A stretch of 64,000 nt of DNA. Origin: Posidonia oceanica. Lineage: Eukaryota; Streptophyta; Magnoliopsida; Alismatales; Posidoniaceae. This document shows positions 33,401-44,300 of this stretch, piece by piece. The position numbers and the translations under genes were made by a program. Positions within the stretch are counted from its first letter, which is position 1. The number at the start of each line of letters is the position of its first letter. The stretch is from contig JAZBRS010000037.1 of the NCBI GenBank assembly GCA_037176725.1, positions 11,984,001-12,048,000 of the forward strand. Reading direction: 5' to 3'. The notes beneath the pieces are model-generated. The model searched no databases and was not told the DNA's origin. It worked only from the letters and a program-made list of their open reading frames with translations.

Positions 33401-36153
33401 CAAGAACGGACTGATATGCAAATATAGCAACTAACAAGGCTGAAGCTAAAGGAAAAAAAAAAAAAAAAACTAGAGGGCCTAAAAGAACTGCAGAGGACTA
33501 AATTGCAATAAAAATAAATGTCTGGGCTAAGACTAAAAGAAATCAGAACTTTTTAAACTACAATAGGACTTACATGCAAATAAACGAAACTACATAGTTT
33601 TTATGCAATTTTATATGGTTTTTACTCAGATTTAAATGAGTTATAAACTGTGGTTGGATCTGAAAGCAAATAGGAAACAATGTAAGATAGAAATGCAATG
33701 TGTGGTAAAGTTACTAAGATAAGGAAAAAAAAAAAAAAAAAAAAGAAACGAAGGTGGCTTACTGTAGCATGCACAGTAGCATGCGGGTGGTTCGCCGGGG
33801 AAGAGGGAGGGCTGACGCCGGCGAGCTGTTGCACGGCGGCGGAGCGGCTTGCTGGCGGCTCGGCTGGCCTGTGGGAGGTCCGGCGGAGGCACGGCAAGGT
33901 TTGGGCGGGCCTGTGGAGCGGCGTGGCGGCGCGGGGAGGCGACGTGGCCGCTGCTCCGGCGAACGGTGCCGAGGAAGAAGACCAACTCCGGCGAGCTGCT
34001 GCGGGCGCTACGGAGCTCGAAACGCGAAAATAAAAATATGGAGTTGGACGGGAGAACGAGACGGATCTAGTGGTGGGCTCGGATAAATTTTTCGTGCGCC
34101 GAAGTGGTCGCAGAAAAATGGAGAAGTTTGGCTGTTTTCCTCTCTCTCCTCTTCCTCTTTTCTTCTGATTTCTCTCCTCTCTCTCTGGCTTCTGGGTTGG
34201 GGATGGGTATGGTGGAGGTCTGGAGAGATGATGGAGTGAAGGGGATGAGGTGCAATGGCTGTGGAGGCTTGGGTGTAGTTGGAGGTGTGTTGGCTATGGG
34301 TTGTTTTTTTTCTTTGGGTTTTTGCTGTGGGTTTTGGCCGGAGGGAGGGCTGCACGAGGAGAGTGGAGGCTGAGTGTGGTCTGTCGGTGGCTTGCTGTGT
34401 TGGAGAGGAGGAAGGTGAGGAGGTGTTGGCTGGTTGGTGGTCTGCTGTGTTGGAGAGGAGGAAGGTGAGGAGGTCTGTTGGCTTTTTGCAGGAGAAAAAA
34501 AAAAAAAAAAAAGAGAGAGGGAGAGGGACGGCTGTTGGTAGGAGAGCTGTGTTGTGGTTGCGAGGGCTTTTGTCCTTTTAAATGGGGATGGGATTAGGGT
34601 TTTAGGGTTTTTTTGTTTCCTTTTTTAGAATGGCACTAATGTCTTGGGTTTGAATCCATGGGGATTAGGGTTTTAGGGTTCTTTTGTATCCTTTTTTGGA
34701 ATGGCACTAGTGTCTTGGGTTTGAATGCATGGGATTAGGGTTTGATTAGGGTCTTAAGGCTCTCTTTGTTTTTAATTTGCTTTTTTATTTTGATTAAATG
34801 TTTGTTAAGTCTTTTAAGTTGTTTTTTTTTTAATTATGTTTTTCTTGTTAAGTGCTTAGGATGTTAATTAGGATTTTTAAGATTTATTTTTAGGTTGATT
34901 AGAGTGGGTTTTGGGCTTTTTAGTTCTAGTCTTTTATGTTTTTCTCCTTTAAGTCTTTTGAACTATGTTTTTTTGATTTTTATTTGTTAATTCTTCTTGA
35001 TATTTTTTAGTTGGTTTTTTCCTGGTTTGATTAAGTGTTCTTAAGTCTTCCAACTGTATTTTCTTTTTCTTTTTTAATTAAGTTTTATGTTATTTTTCTT
35101 ATGTTCATTAGGTTAAGTCTTTTGTTTTCTTTAATTACCTGTTTTAGTATTTGATTTTTAATTCTTCTCTTTAGGGTTTGTTTTTTTTTAACTCTTTTAG
35201 TGGGGTTTTTATCTTTGGTAGGTTCTGACTTTATTTCAGTTTTTTACTTGATTTTACAGTATTTTGTTTTAGTTTGTTTTGCATTTTTTAGTTTGCATTC
35301 TTGATTTTCTATTTTAGCTTGGTTTGGTTAAGTTTAAGGTTTCCAATTGTTCGTTTAATGTTTTTAATTATTTTTCTTAGAGTTTTGGTTTGTTTCTCTT
35401 ATGTTTTAGAGTTTTGGAGATTTTTAAGGCTTTTTATGGACTTTAGCAAGGGAAAGGAAGAGGAAAAGAGAAGGAAGGAGAAAAGGGAAAAAAGGGGGAA
35501 TAAAGGAGAAAAGAGATGAGTTGGAGGAAACAATTTTTAAAAATTAAGGAAAATGCTAAAAATAAAGTAAAAATAGAAATAAGATAGAGAAGAGATAGAA
35601 GCACAAAGGGGGCCCACAGCCAGGCAAGAAAGTGGGAGAAAGGGAGATGAAAAGGAGGAGGATAATCAGGAGAGAGAGAGGAGAGAGAAAATGATAATCC
35701 AGGAGAGAGAAAACGATAATTTGGCCAAAAGGGGGTCTTAGAGGTCTCGGAAAGGGGTGAAATTTGGCGGGTGTGGGGTCTAGGGTTTCTAGTCTTGGTC
35801 TCGGGGTTTTGGTTCAGTTTTGAGAAAGTTTTGGAGGGTTTTGAGGTGTAGAAAAAGGGTAGTTTTACCTAAGTTTCAAAGGGTTTTTTGGGAGTGGTTT
35901 TGGTCTGAGATTTTAAGGGCTTTTTGGTGGATTTGTTAAGTCAGGGATGGTGAGTTTTCCTATAGATTTTGGATAGTTTTCGGGTTCGGGAAAGGGGTGT
36001 AGGCTCAGGTCAAGTTTAGGCTTGTTTTGAGGAGTGGGATGAAAAGGATTGTGTAAGTTTTAACATAGGTTTGGGTTTAGGTGTTGGTTTGGTCCAGAAG
36101 CCACCAGAGAGAGAGATTCCACCAATTTAGCCTGTCTAAATGGGGTGTCTACA
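30482..36153 (-). repeat. 3' LTR of NA copy 2, shared with NA copy 3 as its 5' LTR
   Basis: 5672 bp, with TGTAGACACCCC at the 36153 end and GGGATCGCTACA at the 30482 end (minus strand). It is 272 bp longer than 47901-53300, close to three 90-bp units of the CGTTTTGCG array (31120-32525). It has internal PPT sequence on one side and a PBS on the other, the signature of a head-to-tail tandem. Confidence 0.88.
31120..32525 (-). repeat. 30/90-bp repeat array, expanded copy
   Basis: On the plus strand, 30-bp monomers with cores GCACGCAAAACGGTGCAAGA, GCGCGCAAAACGGAGCGAGA and ACACGCAAAACGAGGCGAAG alternate to give 90-bp units. A stretch of three units is directly duplicated near 31890-32360. Long ORFs on both strands here are translations of the array. 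Confidence 0.88.
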
Positions 36154-36221
36154 GATGCCCCTCCCTGAGCGAGGCCGAGCGAAGCGAGGCCGCTGCTCAG
36201 GGTTGACGGGACACCCCATTT
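36138..36221 (-). other. Inverted repeat enclosing PPT and LTR start, NA copy 2
   Basis: AAATGGGGTGTC (36138-36149, inside the LTR) is the exact reverse complement of GACACCCCATTT (36210-36221, internal). The inner CCCTGAGC/GCTCAGGG pair is also kept. Same structure as 1889-1972. Confidence 0.8.
36154..36169 (-). other. Polypurine tract of NA copy 2
   Basis: Minus-strand CTCAGGGAGGGGCATC directly precedes the LTR start at 36153. It is identical to 1941-1956. Confidence 0.85.
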
Positions 36222-36667
36222 TACTGGCGAGAGCAGAGGGTTGGCTATCGGCGTGAGCCACTTATTCGGCGGATGCGCCGAACATCGTGGATCGTTGCCG
36301 CAATGCAATGTGCAGGTGCAAATGGATGAGATGCAATGTATGCGATGCATGCTGATGCGGATGCAATGCAAAAGTTAGTGCTAGAGTTAGTACCGATGGG
36401 GGGGGACCGAAGCGATGCAGGTGACGCTGGCGATGTTGACGACGTTGAAAAGGGACGTTGCGGTGCATCGCGGAGCTTGACGGGAAGTGCCGACCTGCCA
36501 CGAAAAGAAGGACAGCCAAAAGCCACAAAGGAGCGACGGGAGAGGTGGACCTTCTCCCGGACGCGGAAGGATGCGGGGCTCCGTCTTTTGGGACGAAGTC
36601 GCGCGGGGAGGTGATAAGTTGTCGGACTTATCGACCAGATGAGTTTCGGATCATCAGCCGAGGGCGA

Positions 36668-37700
36668 TAGTTTAGGTTATCAGCCTGGCGATAGTTTACG
36701 GTCCTATCAACCGGAAGGCGCAGTTGTGAGTGATAGTTACTGGATATCAGCCGTATAACATGGTTGCCATAGATAGTTTAGGATATCAGCCTAGATAGAT
36801 AGTTTAGGATATCAGCCTAGATAGTTTAGGATATCAGCCTAGATAGATAGTTTACAGTCCTATCAACTGGAAAGGGCAAACCATGAGGGATAGTTACTGG
36901 ATATCAGTCGTATAACGCAAGTGCCGGATAGTTTAGGATATCAGCCTGGATAGATAGTTTAGGATATCAGCCTAGATAGTTTAGGTTATCAGCCTAGATC
37001 GATAGTTTAGGTTATCAGCCTAGCGGCCTTGCGAGGGACAGTTACTGGATGTCAGCCGTATAATGCAATTGCGATAGATAGTTTAGGATATCAGCCTAGA
37101 TCGATAGTTTAGGGTATCAGCCTGGATCGATAGTTTAGGATATCAGCCTAGATCGATAGTTTACAGTCCTATCAACTGGAAAGAGCAATTGCAAGGGATA
37201 GTTACTGGATATCAGCCGTATAACGTAATTGCCATAGATAGTTTAGGATATCAGCCTAGATCGATAGTTTAGGTTATCAGCCTAGATAGATAGTTTAGGA
37301 TATCAGCCTAGATAGTTTAGGATATCAGCCTAGATAGATAGTTTAGGTTATCAGCCTGGAAAGGGCAATTACGAGGGACAGTTACTGGATGTCAGCCGTA
37401 TAACGCAGATGCCGGATAGTTTAGGATATCAGCCTGGATAGATAGTTTAGGATATCAGCCTAGATAGCTAGGATATCAGCCTAGATAGATAGTTTAGGTT
37501 ATCAGCCTGGCGGCACTGCGAGGGACAGTTACTGGATGTCAGCCGTATAACACAACTGCGGGCCAACCATGGATCGGCCAGAAGATAGATAGTTTAGGAA
37601 TATCAGCCTGAGAATAGATAGTTTAGGATATCAGCCTGGGTCGATAGTTTAGGAATATCAGCCTGAGAATAGATAGTTTAGGATATCAGCCTGGGTGCTG
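36668..37700 (-). repeat. Expanded short tandem array, GATAGTTTAGGATATCAGCC
   Basis: More than 25 units of GATAGTTTAGGATATCAGCC (the reverse complement of the core at 1017-1465) with linkers TAGATA, TGGATA or TAGATC. Variants such as GATAGTTACTGGATATCAGC recur every 130-180 bp, giving a loose higher-order pattern. Confidence 0.87.
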
Positions 37701-37749
37701 GATTGAGGAATGATCGAGTGATGAGTGATTGGTTGAATGATTGATTGAT

Positions 37750-38340
37750 GAGAATGATAAGATATCGGACTTATCGGCCGGCAAAGAGGGGATGAGATAA
37801 TGATGAGAAGTTGATCTAAAGAGGGGGATGAGATCATGATGAGAAATTAAGCTAGAGAGAGGGGTGAGATCATGATGAGAAGCTAAGCTAAAGAGGGGGA
37901 TGAGATCATGATGAGAAATTAAACTAAAGAGGGGGATGAGATTATGATGAGAAATTAAGCTAAAGAGGGGGGTGAGATCATGATGAGAAATTAAGCTAAA
38001 GGGGGGGATGAGATCGTGATGAGGACTAATGCTAAAGAAGGGGGATGAGGTCATGATGAGAAATTAAGCTAAAGAGGGGGATGAGATCGTGATGAGGACT
38101 AATGCTAAAGAAGGGGGATGAGGTAATGATGAGAGCTTGGTTGAAAAAGGCGATAAGATATCGGACTTATCGGCCGGCAAAGAGGAGATGAGATAATGAT
38201 GAGATTGATTGATTGGGCAAGGTGATAAGATATCGGACTTATCGGCCGGCAAAGAGGAGATGAGATAATGATGAGATTGATTGATTGGGAATGGTGATAA
38301 GATATCGGACTTATCGGCCGGCAAAAGGAAGATGAGATAA
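37750..38340 (-). repeat. 36-bp and GATAAGATATCGGACTTATC arrays, NA copy 2
   Basis: About nine units of a GGGGGATGAGATCATGATGA type repeat (about 37795-38130) are flanked by four copies of GATAAGATATCGGACTTATC followed by GGCCGGCAAAGAGG (near 37757, 38152, 38223 and 38297). This is the counterpart of 555-930. Confidence 0.82.
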
Positions 38341-38774
38341 AGGGTGAGATACCGTGGGGTACCTGAAAAGATGCCCCTGGTATCAGGATGATGCCAGGGG
38401 TTGGTCGAAACGTCCCTGGTATCGAGAAAAGCGAAGGGTGGACAAAACTGACGTGTTTGTCAGACGAGTAGTTTGGGGTACCAGCCCAAAGGAGACTCAG
38501 CCGGGTATGTCCGGTAGCAGGTCGGACGGCGCGGGTTCGCGAAGGTCCTGGAGCCTGGGTCGTTTGCTGAGGACTTTCCTGCGTCATGCGAGCAATCAGT
38601 CGGGCCAAGGGGCCCCCGGATGTGAGCGGCGAGGAGTCGTGGGATGCATGATCAACTTTGAAATGTGAACAGCCAGCACAAAACAGTTTTGCATTGATAG
38701 AATTGTCGGTTACATGCCCGTGACAGGCCAAAAAGTACAGCACAACTTGAAAGAATGACAGCTGCATGATGGCT

Positions 38775-40013
38775 CTAGCTGATTCGAGCCTTCTTTGATT
38801 TTCCAGAGTCAGGGAATAAAGGACCGCTCGGTGGGACTTCGTCAATGGGCCAGAGGTCCTGCACTTTAGTGATGTACTCAGGGGTACACCCTACACCTTT
38901 TATTGCAGCGATGTCTGTTGATCGCACCCCATGCTGCATCAGGTTGGCCAGCTCCTTCGTGGGGGCAGCTGTACTGAGGGGATATTCTTGAAGAAGCTTA
39001 GGCGCTGTGCTGTCGACAAAGGCGCCCTGCTGGAAGCCGAACTGGCGCATGACTCTGATAGGGTGGTATTCTACACCCGCAGTAAATCCTGGTAGCACCA
39101 CCAGACGCATGTCGCGTGTATTGAAGAAGGCAGTGAATGCTTCGGCTGCAGAAGGAATGATGCGCCATGTGACTGTGTCGTCTGTCAGTCCCGATAGCCT
39201 TTCATATTCTTCCTTGACGCTCTTGACTGCCCTAGCATGGCCGCTGCTGCAGTAGGCCTCGAAAGCATGCACTTGGGGGCGCAGAAGGTCTATCTCAGTG
39301 TGCGCCGCTAGCCAGACCTGAATGAATGATCTGCAACCATGAAAGTGGCGGCAGCGATGCGAGATGCGGTCCAGACCGCGGTAGGTTTCTGCCAAGACAA
39401 CCGGTGCCAGGTCTATGTGCTGGGTCACCACGGCGAGTGCTATTTCAGCGATCTCGACGGCCACAGTTACCTTGCCATGAGTAAAGACCAGCTCGCCTAG
39501 GAAACGGGTGACAAACCCTCGGAGCCACAGCTCGTCTCCGAGTTCAGCGCGCTTTTCCACAATATCATCAAAGTACGCTAGGCGAAGCAGGGGCATGGGC
39601 CCGCTAGTACAAATCAGCTTCTGCTGGCAACTTTGGGTAGAGAGGCCGGTTAGCCGTTTCAGGACTGCCATGTATCCGTCACGCCTCATGAAGATGGGCG
39701 GCCCCAAGATTTTGGAAAAGCCGCAGATTCGACGCACTTCTTCCAGTGTAGGTGTCAGTTCGGTTCTGCCAAAACGGAAGACATGGTGTGCCGGTTTCCA
39801 GAATCGCGCAGCAGCACACAGGAGATGGCGGCTTACTTCTACATCAGCAGCCTTTAACAATTTGGTCGGAATGCCCCACAGGCGCAGCTTATCACAGTCA
39901 TCTTTTGTAAGCTTGCCGATCCATTCTCGCAGGATCTCAGAACAGTGTGTGGGGGTTACCAAGGTGGGGAAACCCATTGCACGGATTGCAGGATGTAGGC
40001 AGATGGCTGTCAC
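38775..40013 (-). CDS. DUF7745-type retrotransposon protein
   Basis: An uninterrupted frame of about 412 codons ends TAG at 38775. The listed start is a GTG and the frame stays open about 45 nt further upstream, so the real start, or an upstream exon, is not fixed; the first in-frame ATG is about 13 codons in. The N-terminal half has the FWKP...F.FG..ELTPTLEEVRRICGF pattern typical of DUF7745/plant-mobile-like proteins. It is followed by PMPLLRLAYFD and DLAPVVLAETYRGL segments, and a short basic tail. It lies downstream of gag-pro on the same strand, whereas Ogre elements usually carry such an ORF upstream of gag. Role unknown. The intact frame suggests recent function or a recent insertion. 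Confidence 0.8.
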   Translation of the reverse strand: MTAICLHPAIRAMGFPTLVTPTHCSEILREWIGKLTKDDCDKLRLWGIPTKLLKAADVEVSRHLLCAAARFWKPAHHVFRFGRTELTPTLEEVRRICGFSKILGPPIFMRRDGYMAVLKRLTGLSTQSCQQKLICTSGPMPLLRLAYFDDIVEKRAELGDELWLRGFVTRFLGELVFTHGKVTVAVEIAEIALAVVTQHIDLAPVVLAETYRGLDRISHRCRHFHGCRSFIQVWLAAHTEIDLLRPQVHAFEAYCSSGHARAVKSVKEEYERLSGLTDDTVTWRIIPSAAEAFTAFFNTRDMRLVVLPGFTAGVEYHPIRVMRQFGFQQGAFVDSTAPKLLQEYPLSTAAPTKELANLMQHGVRSTDIAAIKGVGCTPEYITKVQDLWPIDEVPPSGPLFPDSGKSKKARIS

Positions 40014-41306
40014 AAGAGCCTTCAGATACCTGTTGCCAAGACTGTGAATTATCAGATCTCATATAGGCACAAAACCATCATAGGAAAGCAGATTCTGAAA
40101 CTGGTAAAAACAGTGCAGCACATTTAGCAGTAAACATTCAGACTATGGCAATTGAACATGTACAAGCATAAGGACATTCTGTTGATGTGGCGGGGACTGT
40201 CGGGAACCCCGGGTTGTCGCAGCCTGACGGTGCCAACACATGCTAAGTAGAGGTACTGTCTCAGGGCTGGAGTAAGCCTTTGCGGAGTGGGATGATCAGA
40301 GAGGGTGGAGATGACTGGAAAATGCAGATGCGTGTGATTTGGTGTAGTTTGCCCTCAGTATCGGAGTGCTTTGGTGCCTGCTGTATAGAAAGGGAGCGGT
40401 CCTTAACTCACCGGACTCTACTCGGACTCCTAACTTGCTGGTGGCACTCTAGGGAAGGGATGTTGGTGATGTTTGGTGGTGGTGTAGAGAGGACGGGCTC
40501 CGTGCCAAACTCTCAAGGACTTACACTCGCTCCTACCTCTCCTTTCTCTTTTTATGTCGGTGTACAGGGCTCTCCTCGTCCCCATTTTGGAAGCGAGGAG
40601 GGCCTGACCCGGGCTTTGACTCTTTTCTGGGGTAGGTGAGAGGTGCGGGGTTACGCTGCTTGCCTTTATTCCCTTCTCCTTCTTTTTCTTTTTTGTTTTT
40701 TTTTTTGCGGGAATGGGGTCTTTGTCTCCCTCCCTTTCCTTTTCCATCATTCTCTTTTGTTTTTTTTCCTTCTTTTTTTTTCATTTTTCTTTCTTTTTTT
40801 GGCTTGCAGGTTTCCACTGTCCCCTCCCTCAGAGGAGATGAGTGTTAGGGTCTTTCGGGTACAGGCTTTTGGCTCTCTTTTTCTCTCTTTTTTTTTTTTT
40901 TTTTTTTTTTGCACTTCTAGGCTGGGATGTGTACTGCTTTCTGACTAACACCTAGCACTCTTCTAAAGGGTGTAAGTCCTTAGGGGCTTGGGCACTTTGC
41001 CCGCTCTCATTGAGTGGTGGCTCCCTCACTAGTCAAGACATCTAAGTAGTATCAGGTGAGGTCGGGAGACTCCTTTCGTAGCAGGCAAGCACCTCCGGTT
41101 TTCATCACCGGGCCGAATGCAATGCATGATTTGATGAGGAATGTGAACGGAATGAGCAGTGATGCACAGGAGTGCTGCAATGTCAGGAAATGCAAGAGAG
41201 TGGATGAAATGATGTGGGGAGTAGATAGGGCAAAAAGAGATGCAAAGATATGCAAGTGGTGAAGGTATGACAAGTGGGAGGAAGAATCCGCAAGGGCTAC
41301 TCCCAG
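40014..41306 (-). other. Spacer between gag-pro and DUF7745 ORF
   Basis: No convincing ORF. It holds long T runs on the plus strand (40690-40910) and GC-poor repeats. In an autonomous Ogre-type element this is where reverse transcriptase, RNase H and integrase would be; no motif of these is recognisable here. Confidence 0.6.
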
Positions 41307-44300
41307 CTACCGATAGTACTTCTTGAGGTAGCACATGTTGACCGGCTCAGACTGCTCGACCTGGTCCATGTCCTCAAGAGATACTGCGCCGCCTCTGTTC
41401 TGATAACTTCTCCCGTCTGCTCTGCTGCTGATGATACTGCTGTGTGTTCTGCTGATACTACTGAAAGCCCTGCCAGTTCTGCGACTGATACTGCTGATGA
41501 CTTTGCCACTGAAACTTCTGACAACTCTGTCACTGATTCTGCTTTCTGTTCTGTTGCCGTTGTTGTGTGATCCACTGGTGTCTCTTCTTCTGAATCTGCT
41601 GACATGCTTGTGGAGGGCGTATCGGACTGGCGGTTGACTTGGATACTGCCGCCCCTTGCTATCCTCCCCCGAATGAGGCGTGTGCTGCACAAGCCCACTA
41701 GACCCACCTTCGGGTTGAATGGTAATGAGCTCATCGGGTCTAGAGGAGTCCGGCACTCTTGAGTTTCCTTCCAGGGCCATGATGGAGGTGTGGTTCTCTC
41801 GCAGAGGAGGATCCGTAACTACGGCTTTTCCTTTCCTTTCCGCGGCTTGGTGCTGTGCCAGGTCTTCCACTATGGATTCGAGCTGTTCTTGGTAAAGCAG
41901 CTCCAAATCAGACATCCATGGATCGTCCTGGGCTTCTATCGCCCCTCCTTCTTCCTCATCTGGGGGTGAATCGACACAGTAGGCGCCGAGGGCCTGAGGC
42001 ACTGGCTCGGCTGCGAGATGGATCACTGCCTCTGGTACTTGTATCTTCTGACTCACGGGCGTGCCTGATTGCGACTGTCCCGGCAAGGGAGACCCAGATG
42101 GTCTAGTCAGAGGGATTGCAGATGGATATGCTGCCAGAGTGACTGTTGCTGTTAGAGGACGGGCGGAGGTGCTCTCTTGAAGGCCCGAAGGCCGGGAGAC
42201 CACGATGCTCAGCTGGTTCTCCGTGACTGATGATGATGATGAGAGCACGGCCTCTGATGTCGTGGGATCTGGCCAGGAAAGTTGCCGGTCTGCGGCAAGG
42301 GGGCGCATGACTGCTCGAGCTGACTGTATTGCCTGTGACGCGGCTTCTGAAAAGGGCTGAGCTGTGCAGTTGACTGAACTCAGCGATTGACCTTTCTGCG
42401 AAGGTGGTAGTTGCACTGATGCGACGAAGGTTGCATGCGAACTGACTGACTGTGCTTGAGCTGGTGCTGATGGTACTGACATGACTGCAGGAGAATCAAA
42501 GACTGTCAAATCTGCCGAGTGTTCTGTCAAGACTGCTGCTTCATGATCTGGGGAAGGGGTGGCCAGATAAACCGACTGATGTGCTGTTGCATTGGGCTGG
42601 CTTTCACTGCAAGTCTGAACTGCCCCTGTTGTGCCCGACTGTTCCTCATCCGAGTAGTAGTCCTCAACGCAGACCCAGTCCTCCTCCGGTGGCGGAGGGC
42701 TTTGACACGGCTCTGACTGCACTACGGCTTGAACTGCGCTTGAACCCAGGATACCTGCACTCGTAAAGTTAGCTAAGCTCCGAGGTATGACCATTCTCGG
42801 ATTCTTCACTTGTGGGCGCTTGCCTTTATCGGTGTGAGGGTCGTAACCTAGACCCTCGTTGTCTCTTCGTTCTTCCGCCATGATTGGTTCAGCGATTCCT
42901 TGGCCATGTCGCCCGAGCGGTGTCCCTTTGACGTAGCCCCATCTGTGACAAACGTTCTCGACCATCCGAAAGGGGTTGTTGTGAACGGCCAAGGAGTTGA
43001 CACGCTCAAGATCTGGTAAAAAGTTAACCGGCTCGCACCGATTAACGCGATACAAAGCGTTCGAGAGATCAGGATCAAAGGGGACAGTCCGCGAAGAGAT
43101 AGAAGAAACCGCCTCGATCCGCTCCTTCTCAAAATTCTCCGCCATGACAACGATAACATCGTCGCCTCGGCGGAACTTGATCATGCGATGGAGGGTCGAA
43201 GGGATAACCTGATGCTTGTGGAGCCAAGGGCGCCCAAGCAGAAAGTTGAAGTTAGGTTCCAAGTCGACGACGTAGAATTCCACATCGAATGTGACCGGGC
43301 CAATGGTAAGGGGAATAATCAAGATTCCTAGAGCGTCATGGTGAGTGTTATCAAAAGCTGTCATTCCCTTTACAGCTGGAGTAATGTCCTCGGCCTTGAA
43401 TCCGAGCTTGGTTGCTGTTCGCAAGGGACAGACATTTAGGCCTGACCCATTATCGACCAGCGCAAGGGGAATGCGAAAGTTCTTGAATTGTACCGTGACG
43501 AACAAGGGTTGATTGTGATTAATCCCCGCCAGAGGCAGTTCATCACTCGTGAAAGTGATGACCTGGGGCTCCGCGATCATTCCGACCATGCTTTCCAAGG
43601 CGGCAGGTTCTATAGTTTGGGACACACGGGCGGCTTGGAACACGCGAAGGAAGGCCTCGCGATGCTCGGCAGAAGTGTGTATCAGGTCCCAGATGGATAT
43701 GTCGGCTTTAACTTTTTTGAGCTGGGATGTGATGTCGGCTTTAGGTTGGCATTTCTTGGTAGCAAGTGGTGCAGTTGTGGGGACAGGTTCAGCTATGGTG
43801 GATTCAAGAGGCTGGCCTGAAGGTAGTGGGACTACAGGCTGGACCAAAGGCAATGGTCTTGCATGTTGTGGATGACTAGGCCTGGTTGCTGGTGCAGGAG
43901 GTCTGTAGACCCTCCCCGATCGCGTCACTTCCGCACACATTTCTGTGGCGTAGCTGTAGGGTACGCGATGGGTATCCCGGGTTAGGTTAATAACCACGGG
44001 AGCGCGTGCGGCGAGCACGAGAGGGGCTACAGGCTGAGGAGGGCATGGGTAGGAGGGTAATTGAGAAGGCAAGCTAGGTGGGGACTGAGGTCTTGCTAGC
44101 AAGTGCACGGGAAGCTCCGGCTGAGGTCTGACTAGGAGATGTATTGGGGCTTGGGCCCGGGAAAGCATGGCGGCTGATGCAGGAGAACGCTCCGGCCTGG
44201 CGCGCGGTCGGATCATATGGACGCCCGACTCGGAACCGGCGATAGCTGCAAGATAGAGAGAGACTGGAAAGGGAGTAGAAACATCATGGATAAGCTCGGA

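Noticed and set aside
40014..41306. Hidden reverse transcriptase or integrase between gag-pro and DUF7745
   Set aside because: I looked for the YxDD region of reverse transcriptase and for HHCC/DDE integrase patterns in the six frames by eye and found nothing convincing. A profile search would be decisive.
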